NCBI RefSeq assembly: GCF_017591435.1
Contig: NC_059289.1
Location: 8,056,837 to 8,120,836 of the forward strand
Direction: 5' to 3'
From: Portunus trituberculatus
Taxonomy: Eukaryota > Arthropoda > Malacostraca > Decapoda > Portunidae
DNA: 64,000 bases
Shown: one piece after another, positions 41,465-51,859 of the stretch
Layout of the letters: each line of letters starts with the position of its first letter
Position numbering within the stretch: position 1 is the stretch's first letter
Notes under the pieces: generated by a model
Told to the model about the DNA's origin: nothing
Databases searched by the model: none
The model's input: the letters and a program-made list of their open reading frames with translations, nothing else
Position numbers and translations under genes: made by a program

Positions 41465-44400
41465 ATGTCAAATATTCCAGGCGCAGCGCAGCTCTTTGAT
41501 GAACTTGACAGTGAGTATTGAGATAACTGTGGCGGGACTGAGAGAGAGAAAGAGAAGGAGTGACTTTGGTGTCGAATCTGAGAGGATTATGTGAACAAAT
41601 TAATTGGTCAGTGACTTCGGTAGTTAAGGGTAGTTTAGGGTCAAATTAAGGGTAGTTTAGGGCCAAATCAAGGGTTTAAGGTTAAGTTAAGGATGTTTAA
41701 GGTCACTACTGTGCTGTAGTAGTCTTAGGTACTACAAAAGCCAAGAGAGAAAGGTTCACATGTATTATTGTGGTAATTACTGAATGAATGAGTGAATTGG
41801 GTATGGTCTGGTAGTTTACAGTGTCTGGCTAGTGCAGTGGTAACACACTGGCCTGGCATTGCTAAGGTCGGCAGATTGAGTCTCGCTCGGGCTGGTGAGT
41901 TTAGGCTGTTTACTGGGAGGTGACTGCTGTGGGTGGGACGCCACAGTGGAGAGTTGGGTTCACCTGGCAGACGTGCTGGAGACCATCAAAGGTTATGGAT
42001 ACCGGAACTAAAACCAACTAACTTTTAGCTTTTCAAGGTGAGTAGTTAGGTTGTCTGGCTATTAGAGAGACAGAGAGAGAGAGAAACATTTGAAACATTT
42101 ATTTATAGCCAAGTCATTTTACATACTGGTATATATGAGTATATCCAATCTTTACTGTTAAACTAAGCTAGCCTATATAAAGTAGAACTTTTCAGACAAG
42201 TACTTATCAGAGTATAAAATAGTTATACTGACTGGTGGAATAAGAACTATTTTAATAATAATAGTAACTAATAATGTTAGAGAGGAACATTGCTTGGAAT
42301 TAATTGGGTACCATTGTGTGGTAGTTAGTGCTAGTTAGGTTGTTTCAAGTCATCACTTTGCTTTACTTAATTAGACAGAGAGCGTGAGTAAGTCAGAGAA
42401 ATTATTGTAATAATCTTCAGAAAATAATAATGTAATCAGTGAGTTACCAATATTCTCCCTACCTACTTGTTCAGCCCTCCCTCCCTCCAAACCTTCTCTA
42501 AATATTGCTTACTGCTCCCTCCCTCTTCCTCCCATCTCCCTACCACCTTAACCCCTTCTCACCAACAGGGCAGATGTATGTACTACCAAATAAAACATTG
42601 TTTGATTATAGACTCTACCAACTTTCATTCATCCATCCATGTTTATATATAGTTTCCTAGCAAATGGGCTTTCCAGATTGACATCTATGTATAGACTCTG
42701 CCACAACATTGAACAAACAATTGACTCTCTATATAACTAGATGTTATTTAAAGGTTTAGTTGGTGATAATGTGTGTCAATATAATGAAATTAATGTTTGG
42801 AGTCATTCACACCCTTTCTAAAGGCAATGTCCAGGACTTGTGACCTGGATGCAATTTATTTCTCTTTGCTTCATATTTTTCACATTCGTTTTTACTTATT
42901 CATTTTTAGGCAGTGGTAGTGTTTTGTGGTAGAGTTTGAAGCATGGTACAACTCAGTGTTAGCTGACACACATCACAGCTGTATATGCTTGTTTTCTTCT
43001 TTTTGAGTAGAGCACAATAGGCACATTGTCGTGGGACTTTTTTTTATCACCATTATCATCATGTGATCTTGTTTCTTTAATGATATGTCTTCCACTGAGT
43101 TGTGCAGGACATATCCAAGAAAGAGATCACTACTAGGCTTCCTTAGGTGGTAGATATCACCAGCATATTTTGAGATTATCTCGTTAGTCAGCTTTAGCTT
43201 GAAGTCAAGGAAGCATTTCTGTCCATCATTTATTTTGTTGGTTACATGGTAGTTGAGTGATGTAATGTCTTGCAATCTGAAAAATATTTTCTTATAATAT
43301 TTCTTCACATTCTTACAAGCTGATGTTTATATAGAGATTGTTTGGTCCATTTTGTCTACTCCAGCCATGCAGTGTTTATTGTATTTGATGCACACTCTTG
43401 GTTAATTTACTTGCTGCTCTACTACTGTTATTTCTTTTATAGAATCCTCATATATTGTGCTTAACATGTTTACATATTTCTTATCTCCATTTCAAGTACA
43501 TCATTTTATGCATGTAGTGTGCTACAGTTTCACCTTTCTTCAGAACTTTTGATTTTGCTTCCCGGGAGAACAGTTTTCTGTTGGATCTCACAGTGCCTAC
43601 TGCATTTAAGTAGAAAGAAGAGTTTAAAGAAAATTCTGGTAAGATGTAGAAGTTATCAACTCCTTGAATGTAGCCTTGATTCAGTAGGGACTGCATTAGT
43701 CTCAAACTATCTTAATAAACTTTGTGTTTTCACTTTTCACCTGACAAGGCATCTATTTCAAAGTCATATTTTGCTTTCTTTCCATTGTAGACTTGAAGAT
43801 CCCAAACATAGGCAATGTCATACTTGGATAAGATATAACTTTGTATGCCAAATGTAGCTTGTTTTAGTGGAATGCATCAGTTCCATTTTAACCGACCTTT
43901 CCAGATCAGGAGAGACTCATCAATGCTTACATTTTGCTTTGGAACATAAGATTTTTAATCTTTGTATGAGAATATTCAGGATCTCCTTGAACTTGAATAT
44001 ATATAAGCAGGCAGGCTCACTGTCATCCTCATTCAGTGAAATGCAGGTACTTTAGAAGAGCAAATCTGTCTCATACATTTTCCATAAAAAGTCAAAATCA
44101 TCTGATTGGTAGAGTGATATAAATAAATAGATGGCTTTTTCTCAATTCCTTGTAAAAGCATCAACAAACCCCTTGTTAGTATCTCCCCATAGTACATAGT
44201 ACAATGTGATTCAGTAATTCATCATCAAAAAAAGACCTGAAATATTTCTAAAGGTGACTGGCCATCTTCCAGGACAAGTTTTACACCACTCTTTCCTGTA
44301 AAGGGAAAAAGGTTCTTTGTGTGTCAGCAGCTGATTGACTCTGCCATTTATATTGAATGTGATCCTCAGCTCATGTTTTTTTCACCACCGTCGGACTGGC

Positions 44401-46317
44401 TGCCCATCTGGCTCAACTTTATGCTCTGACTGTGATCAGTGGAACCACTCATACTACGAGTCGCAATCCTCAAAGTCATCCAAAAAAAATCATCTACGTC
44501 CTCCACTTACAAAGCTGTCATTTCTTCCAAAACAAAAGTTCTCTTTTTTCCTTGAAATGATACTGATAATGAAATAAAGAAAAAAAATGCATAAATTCCC
44601 AATATTAGCTTTTGTGCATCACATCCACCTCCGACAAAGCACAAGTGGTGAATGGCTTTGAGAGGCAATGTTGGCAAGTGCCTACATATTTGAGATACCA
44701 AACAATGATTTGTTTTATGAATTTTGTTATTTGTAAGGAATCATTTATAGTAGATCATGCTGTATTTTAGTGCTGTAGTATCAGAACAAGCATTTGTATA
44801 TAGACAACCTGACAAAAAGTCAGTTTTAAAACATCTAGGTATAGATCCTTCACTGGGAAGGATTAATTTGTTCATCATAGATCTATCTCTGTATCAATGA
44901 GTTGCTAATACTGTTCCTGGACCTTGTTCAGTCCTTCCTCCTGTAAATCTTCTCTAAATACTGTCCAGCCCTTCTTTCCTCCTCCTCCTCCTCCTCCTCC
45001 TCCTCCTCTTCATCTTGTCCAGTCTAGGAGTGTGTGTGGGATTGCCCTTGTAATGACTCCTACTTACTGTGTGTGTAATTTTGTGTTGGGTCACTCTTAA
45101 ACTTTTATTTTCTTTACCTTTTCTTTCAACTTTTTGTGATATAGTTTTTCTTGGTGGCTGTGTTGCTCCAGAGAAGTTGATGGTGTACCTGCGGGATGGA
45201 AGGACTCTCATTGGGTACCTGCGCAGCGTTGACCAGTTTGCCAACCTGGTCCTGCACCGCACCATTGAAAGGATCCACGTTGGGAATCGCTATGGTGACA
45301 TAGAGCGAGGCGTCTTTGTCATCCGGGGGGAGAATGTGGTGCTGCTCGGAGAAATTGTGAGTGTTTGTGTGTGCTGGGAAAAGGGTAGGACAGCAGGGTG
45401 GGATGGTTGCCCAGAGGAGTAGTGGTGTGTTGTGGGAAATGTTTTGTTTAAGATTATAATTATCTGCATCAAGTAATGGCTAGATATGGTGGTGTGTTTA
45501 AGTGAAGACACCATTCAGCTGAGTCAGGCTGGAATGTGCAAAAATGTTTCATGCATAAAAGTCACTCTCTGTTCCCTCTATTTAATTTCTTCCTAGTTGG
45601 GTCTTTATTTTTATTTAACCAATTTTGAAAGTATAATTATTACAGTTTTTTATGCAGAAATCTTAGGGACTCTTGTGAAAGTTAGGTTTAGAATAGCTGC
45701 TCTTTGACTCCTTATGAATCCACTCCTGATAACATTCCCTCTTCTTGGTCTGGATAAAGCTGTCAAGATAAACAAATTCATTACTGCATGTGTTCATATT
45801 CCATTCACCAATAAACATGACACTAACTTGACATGGCAGCATCACTTCTTAAGGCAACAGTGCTCAGGGAAGATTAGTATTTGAACACTTCCTTGTATGT
45901 CCCAGAAACAAAGCTCTACCAATCAGTTCAGTTTTTGGAGACTGGCATCTGCATGGGCCTTTTTGTTTAATCATTTTTGTTGCCCTTAGCCAGATTTTCC
46001 CTCTTACAAAAAAGAAAAAGAGCAAGAGAAGGCAGTGTTACGGGTCTCACCTAAAGCTGTCCCTGTACAAAGGAAACTGTTATGAGGGTTGATTGTATAC
46101 CATGGAATCCTGAGCCTTTGTTAGCTGAGATTTCTGATTTCAGGACGAGACAAAGGAAGACAACGACAAATTAGAAAACGTGAGCATAGAGGAAATCTTG
46201 GAGGCACAGCGAGTGGAGCAGGAGCGACGGCAGGAGCAGGAGCAGTTGAGGGCGCGGTTCATGAAGGAACGAGGGTTGCAGTACACAGCCGAGATTGGAC
46301 CAGACGATATGTACTAG
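41465..46317 (+). CDS. LSM1: LSM1, U6-like Sm protein of the mRNA decay ring
   Basis: Complete gene in three exons: 41465-41510, 45172-45356, 46144-46317 (134 residues; human 133). It begins MSNIPGAAQLFDELD. The first codon of exon 2 is split and restores DKK, as in human DKKHLVLLRDGRT. Exon 2 carries the Sm1 motif (LRDGRTLIGYLRSVDQFANL) and Sm2 (ERGVFVIRGENVVLLGEI). Exon 3 gives the LSM1-specific tail VSIEEILEAQRVEQERR and ends DDMY. LSM1 replaces LSM8 in the cytoplasmic LSM1-7 ring, which binds oligoadenylated mRNA 3' ends, drives decapping and sits in P-bodies. Donors GTGAGT (both introns), acceptors TTGCTCCAG and GATTTCAG. AATAAA lies at 46698. The 3.66 kb first intron contains a broken piggyBac transposase and a tRNA-derived repeat. 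Confidence 0.97.
41821..42010 (+). mobile_element. tRNA-derived SINE-like repeat
   Basis: A-box-like GGCTAGTGCAGTGGTAACAC and a degenerate B-box-like GCAGATTGAGTCTCGC 40 bp downstream, followed by about 130 bp of GGTGACTGCTGTGGGTGGG-type body. It has no foldable cloverleaf. Not related to the SINE at 2180 and 6440. Single copy in this window, so the call rests on the box pattern only. Confidence 0.55.
42973..44600 (-). pseudogene. piggyBac-type transposase, degraded
   Basis: Minus-strand pieces in the right order but in different frames: near 44300-44210 a remnant SPLEIFQVFFDDELLNHI; 43865-43740 YDIAYVWDLQVYNGKK; 43705-43481 LLNQGYIQGVDNFYILPEF with TVRSNRKLF and KVLKKGETV; near 43400-43350 KYNKHCMAGVDKMDQT; and 43308-42973, a C-terminal region with MCLLCSTQKEE. 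DNFY, the GTVR.NRK block and GVDKMDQ are piggyBac hallmarks. Several stops and frameshifts make it inactive. It lies antisense inside LSM1 intron 1. Confidence 0.85.
44978..45008. repeat. (CTC)n microsatellite
   Basis: Short pure CTC run in LSM1 intron 1. Confidence 0.9.
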
Positions 46318-46697
46318 TGGGAGGTGAGGCTGTGTGATACTGGCCCAGACATGTAGTAATGGAGATGAGACTGAGACAAACTGGATTAAACATGTACAGG
46401 GGCATGAGGTAGTGAGATCGGCTTGGATGTGTACTAAGGGAGGTAGTGTTTCCTTTCTGTGGTTCTGCTTCTTGGCACCAGTTGTTGTGAGTGTGACTGA
46501 CGCCTTCCTGGGTTGGGATTGTTCTGGTGACTAACTTGGTGATATTTAAACAGTTTATTCCATCAATACTTTTAATACATTTTTGTATTTTAACTGATAT
46601 GCTTAAAGTATTGTTAGTTTTTGTATTAACTTGTATATATACACTGTAAATTTACAGTTGTATTATAGTGCCTATTTTTAATTTTCATAATTACATA

Positions 46698-46703
46698 AAT
46701 AAA
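46698..46703 (+). terminator. Probable LSM1 poly(A) signal
   Basis: AATAAA in ACATAAATAAATTATATT, 380 bp after the stop. Confidence 0.6.
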
Positions 46704-47097
46704 TTATATTTATGCACACTTGCAAAGTAATTTCTTTTTTGTCAATAATTGGTTCTGTTTTATCATTCAGTGCTAGTGATCCTTATAGTTTCAATGCAAT
46801 ACAAGCACTGTACTGTAGTTCTATATATCAGGTTGTATTTGTGTTCTCAGTGAGGGACAGTGTGTGGTGCTTCATCTCAGTGAGACAGTGTGTAGATGTA
46901 GTGGTGTAGCCGTGGGAACTTGGTCAACCAGCTTGCCATGAGGTACTGTTAACAAGTTGTAAATCTTTCTGTTGTAAACTAACACTTGGAGTTATAGTTG
47001 GTTTCAATCTCTGTCTAAAAAATAATTCAGAGGCTAGAAATAGGCAAATTAGGATTCACTTTTAACAGTGTACCAAAGTAATACTAAGAGTTAAATA

Positions 47098-47335
47098 TGG
47101 TGCTGGTCAGGCTACATCTAGATTATGCTGTACAGTTCTGGTCTTCACATTATAGGAAAGATATTGGTCTACTAGAATCAGTGCTAAGTATAATATCTAA
47201 AAGGATATGAAAGATTTCCTCTGAGACAAAACTCCTTACTTAGAAAGATAGAGATCAACTTCTGCCATAGCAATTTGTGTCACTCTATATTTTTGCTACC
47301 AGCTGTCATTGTTAAGTTGTTGGAATAGGTACTTT
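47098..47335 (+). mobile_element. LINE fragment related to the one at 6797-7242
   Basis: The frame reads MVLVRLHLDYAVQFWSSHYR, KDIGLLESVLSIISKRI, parallel to SLVRPHLEYAAQFWSPCYQK at 6801. Short and broken by stops. The intervening 46710-47097 shows no feature I can name. Confidence 0.7.
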
Positions 47336-47992
47336 GCCTCTATGTACATAGATGTTTGCGCACATGCACACACATCTGCAACTTGCTGTCGCGTTAGACA
47401 TATCAAGAGCTTTTGATAGAGTCTGACACAAAGCTTTCATTTCAAAACTGCCCTCCTACAGTTTCTATCGTTCTTTCTGTAACTTTTATCTCAAGTTTCC
47501 TTTCTGACCGTTCTGTTGCAGCCGTGGTAGACGGCCACTGTTCTTCTCTCAAATTTATTAACGGTGGTGTTCCTTAGGGTTCTGTCTTATCACCCTCTCT
47601 TTCTATTATTCATTAATGACGTTCTTAACCAAAAATCTTGCCCTATCCACTCCTACGCTGATGATACCACCCTACATCTTTCCACATCCTTTCAGAGATG
47701 CCCAATCCTTCAGGAAGTCAACATATCATGCAGGGATGCTGCAGAATGCCTGACTTTTGATCTTTCTAAGGTTTCTGATTGGGGCTGAAAATACTTAGTT
47801 GATTTCAATGCCTCAAAAACTCAATTCCTCCATCAATCAACTTTACACAACCTTCCAGGCAACTATCCCCTTTTCTTTAATAACACTCACCTGTCTCCCT
47901 CTTCCACAATGAATATCTTTGGTCTGTCCTTTACTCATAATCTTAACTGGAAACTTCACATCTCATCTCTTGCTAAAACAGCTTCTATGAAG

Positions 47993-49586
47993 TGTGAGGG
48001 CCAGCGCATTATTTCCCCTTTATTTAATTATATTATATGTGTTGCCTCTGGCCCAAGCGCGGGCTGTCGCTGTTCCGTTGTGCGGCCAAAACCCCTCTCT
48101 TTGTTTCCACCATTTTGTGCGCCTGCGAGCTTCACATTAGTAACCAGCCAGTCTTCAGTGGAGGTAGACACGTGCGCTCTTGGTTTCTGGCACAGTGTTA
48201 GTGAGACACGTGTTGCTGGGCTGTTCTTGTTACTCACTAGTCATCGGTCTGGGAGTTGTGCCCTCCTGTTGAGTAGCTGGCTTGCTACTGGGTAGACCGT
48301 GACTGTTGGAGCGACGGGCTTGTTGCTCTGGGAGAGGTGTAGTAAGTTTGGCTACATTTCTCGTGCATCCGTCCTGTATTGTGGTGGCAACGCGTGGGAG
48401 AGACACGGCATTGTCTCGTCCTGTTTGTTTGTTGGTGGCCATGGTCACCAGTGTGTTTGGGGGGTGGCTGTGTGCCCCCACCATCTGTTGTGTAGTATCA
48501 GTAGTATACTGTGTATAGTAACCAGCTAGCCTTCAGCGGAGATAGACACGCACTCTCGTCGGTCTGGCACAGTGTTAGGGAGATTCGTGTTGCTGGGCTT
48601 CGCTTGTTACTCATTAGTCATTGGTCTGGGAGTTGTGCCCTCCTGTTGAGTAGCTGGCTTGTTACTCGGTAGACCGTGGCTGTGTAGGACAATGGGCTTG
48701 TTGTCCTGAGGAAAGTGTAGCCGGTCGGGGCTGCATTTCCTGTTGTGCGTTCGTCCACTGGGTGTGGCGACGCGGAGAGACACGCTTTGTCTCGTCCTGT
48801 TTTTGCTGTTGTGGTGGCCATGGTCACCAGTGGGGTTTGTTGGGTGGCTGTGTGCCCCCACCATCTTTTGTATAGTTTCAGTAGTAAACTGTATTGTAGT
48901 GGTAGTAGCCACGCACACCATTGAAGGCTGAGAGGTTTCATGTCGGCCAGTGGTGCGTAGTTGTCGTCCGCCAGACTTGTCTGCGACGAGTATTTGGACT
49001 CGTGTATAGCTGGTGTCACCCGTAGGTGGTGTCTGGGCTTGTGTGTACATCACCGGATGTGCTGTACACATCATATATTGCAGTAGTAGTAGGCCAGGGA
49101 TGTCAGTCTGACAGGTGTTAGGAAGCACCTGTTGTAGTAGGATAGTATAGTAATATATATACTGCGTGTGTTGTCACAGTCTGTGATTCATCACCGTCTG
49201 TGGACAAGGCGTGCGGAGAGGCATTAATACTTCATAGAGAAGTGGGTGGAATTGTCCTTGTGGGCGGTTTCTCTAGGGGGTATTAAGGCCTCGCCCTGTT
49301 ACACATAACATGTACCATTTATAAATTCTACTTGGTTGGGTACAGGAGGAGAAGGAGTTGCTGAGGAGATTCCCTTACAGTGGGGGAAATTATACACTGT
49401 TGGCGACCTTGAAAGAACCTGAGGGTTACGTCAGCTGTGAGTTATAGTAGTGGGGACTCTGTGGAGTGTTTTATAATTCCCACTGTACTGACTGTAATAA
49501 AGCTGGCGATTTTGCCAGAATAACAGTCTAGTGAGCTGTAGCAGCTAACCGCAGCCGGGTGACGACTTACGTTTAAAACCGTAACA
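47993..49586 (+). mobile_element. Solo LTR (~1.6 kb) with GAAG target duplication
   Basis: Starts TGTGAGGGCC and ends AAAACCGTAACA, so TG...CA termini. It is flanked by GAAG at 47989-47992 and 49587-49590, and removing it with one GAAG restores the LINE reading order. AATAAA in CTGTAATAAAGCTGG (about 49494) fits a polyadenylation signal near the end of an LTR R region. No gag, pol or second LTR is present. The 5' part contains a 378 bp tandem duplication. Orientation is inferred from the AATAAA. The family is unknown; a 4 bp duplication would fit a Gypsy or BEL/Pao type. Confidence 0.8.
48140..48899. repeat. 378 bp tandem duplication inside the solo LTR
   Basis: Copy 1 starts at 48140 (GTAACCAGCCAGTCTTCAGT) and copy 2 at 48518 (GTAACCAGCTAGCCTTCAGC). 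Both contain GGCACAGTGTTAG, GTTGTGCCCTCCTGTTGAG, TAGCTGGCTTG, GCCATGGTCACCAGTG and GTGTGCCCCCACCATCT. Similarity is high but with many substitutions, so the duplication predates this insertion by some time or belongs to the element. Confidence 0.88.
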
Positions 49587-50281
49587 GAAGTTAGGTGTTC
49601 TGTGGTGTCTCTGCCAGTTTTTCTTGCCCCTCCAACTGCTAATTCTGTACAAGGGCCTTATCCGTCCTTGTATGGAGTATTCTTCGCATGTTGGGGGAGG
49701 GTTTCACTCATACAGCTTTATTAGATAGGGTGGAATCAAAAGCTTTTCGTCCCATCAACTCCTCTCCTCTGACTGATTGTCTTCAGCCTCTTTCTCACCG
49801 CTGAAATGTTGCATCTCTTTCTATCTTTTATCGCTATTTTCATGCCAACTGTTCTACTGATCTTGTGAACTGCATGCCTCCCCTTCTCCTGCAGCCTCAC
49901 TGCGCAAGGCTTTCTTCTCCCTCTCATCCCTATTCTGTCCAACCCTCTAATACAAGAGTTAACCAGTACTTTCAATCATTTATACCTTTCACTGGTAAAC
50001 TCTGGAACTGCTACTGTATGGTAATCTCTGGAACTCCCTACCTGTTACTGTATTTCCATCTCCCTCTGACTTAATTCCTTTTAAGAGAGAGAGAGGTGTC
50101 AAGACATTTGTCCCTTGCTTTTTGGATGACTCTTTTGACCTTTTAGGGAACTTGCAGTTCCAGTGGACTTTTATTTTTCTCTCCCTAACATTTTGTTGCC
50201 CTTGGGAGCATTCCCTCTTGCATAAAACACACACACACACACACACACACACTGTGCATAGTTGCATGTGCACACACACAT

Positions 50282-51850
50282 GTTATATGAAAGAGATTAA
50301 AGTAACCAAGCTTGAGATAAAAGAGATGATGGAACTGGATGAAGAGAAGGCAATGGGACCGGATGAAGTCTCAGACAGAATACTGAAAGAATGTAGGGAA
50401 GAACTAACAAGTCCTATATACATCATAAAATTCTCAATAGAAAATGGAACAGTACCAGTAGAATGGAAAAGAGCTGAGGTGGTTCCCATATATAAGAGCA
50501 GAAGAAAGGAAGAACCTTTAAATTATACTGGTATCACTAACTAGTGTAATATGTAAGATGTGTGAAAGAGTAATAAAGAAACAATGGATCAAGTTCCTTG
50601 AAGACAACAAATTATCAAATGGCCAATTTGGTTTTAGAAAAGGTCGGTCGTGTGTAACAAATTTACTGAATTTCTACTCTAAAATAGTTGAAAGAGTACA
50701 AGAGAGAAAGGGATGGGTTGACTGTAATTATTTGGATTTAAAAAAGGCGTTTGATAAAATGCCACATGCAAGATTACTGTGGAAGTTAGAGGAGAAGGGT
50801 GGCTTAAAAGGAAGCACATTGAGATGGATGGAAAATTATTTGAGGGGAAGAGAAATAAGGATGGTAGTTAAAGATATGAAGTCCAAGTGGAGAGCAGTAG
50901 AAAGTGGAGTGCCACAGGGGTCAGTATTGGCGCCAATACTTTTTCTCGTATATATAGATGACATGCCAGAGGGAGTGAACAGCTACATAAATCTGTTTGT
51001 GGACGATGCAAAACTTTGCAGAGTTATAAAGCAAAAAGAGGATTGTGAAATACTGCAGGAAAACCTAAATAAGATCTGGAAATGGAGTAAAAAGTAGGAG
51101 ATGGAATTCAATGTGGACAAAAGCCATGTCATGGAAAATGGGAAAGAGTGAAAGACAACCAGTGGTAATCTATAAGATGGGAGATGGAGTAGAACTGGAG
51201 AAAGTAAAAAAGGAAAAGGACTTGGGAGTGACGATGGAAGAAAACAATCAACCGGTAAGCCATATAGATAGAATTTTCAGAGACATAAAATTTGCTAAGG
51301 AATATTGGATTAGCATTTCACTACATGGACAAAGAAATGATGAAGAAATTGATAAGTACTATAATAAGACCCAGATTGGAATATGCAGTTGTGTGGACCC
51401 CCATAAAAAGAAACACATAAGGAAGTTGGAGAGACTACAAAAAATGGCTACAAGAATGGTTCCAGAATTTGAAGGGATGACATATGAGGAGAGACTAAAG
51501 GCTATGGATCTACCATCCTGGAACAGAGAAGGGAAAGGGGATCTGATACAAGTTTATAAATTGATCAACAGAATGGTTAAAGTGGATAATGAGAAACTGA
51601 TCCTGATCGAAGAACATGACATTCGAAGCTCAAGATTGCATAGTAAAAAAACTGAGGAAGGGAAGATGTCTGAGATATGTTAAAAAATATAGTTTCCTGC
51701 TAAGATGTGTTGAGACTTGGAACAGTTTGAGTGAAGAAGTGGTGTCAGCAATGAGTGTGCATAGTTTTAAAGAAAAATTGGATAAATGTAGATATGGAGA
51801 CACGAGCGTAAAGCCCAGACCATGTAAGACTACAACTAGGTAAATACACA
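50282..51850 (+). mobile_element. LINE array copy 1: reverse transcriptase, frame-broken
   Basis: Starts inside the fingers region (KEIKVTKLEIKEMMELDEEK, AMGPDEVSDRILKECREEL), then GQFGFRKGRSCVTNLLNFYS, DLKKAFDKMPHARLL, SGVPQGSVLAPILFLVYIDD and NLFVDDAKLC with the catalytic F-V-D-D, then the C-terminal LERLQKMATRMVPEFEGMTY and SVHSFKEKLDK. In-frame stops at about 50542 and 51096, frameshift near 51683. Ends CAACTAGGTAAATACACATG. A CR1/Jockey-type element; the clade is not settled. About 28 bp upstream lies a short (CA)n tract (50225-50253). Confidence 0.88.
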
Positions 51851-51859
51851 TGCTGTGCT

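Larger units (their letters stand above)
41511..45171 (+). other. LSM1 intron 1 with transposon remains
   Basis: Holds a SINE-like repeat (41821-42010), a piggyBac-type transposase relic (42973-44600, minus strand) and (CTC)n at 44978-45008. The stretch 42060-42970 shows no element I recognise. Confidence 0.75.
47360..50095 (+). mobile_element. Jockey-type LINE, 5'-truncated, split by a solo LTR
   Basis: From 47378: LAVALDISRAFDRV, KAFISKLPSYSFYRSF, then GVP and LFINDVLNQKSCPIHSYADD with the catalytic Y-A-D-D, DLSKVSDWG, and MNIFGLSFTHNLNWKLHIS SLAKTASMK up to 47992. The frame resumes after the LTR at 49587: KLGVL, ILYKGLIRPCMEYSSHV, later NCMPPLL and YSVQPSNTRVNQYFQSFIPF. Joined across the insert the order is exactly that of the reverse transcriptase C-terminus. 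Stops and frameshifts are present throughout. The insert (47993-49586) is annotated separately. Confidence 0.88.
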
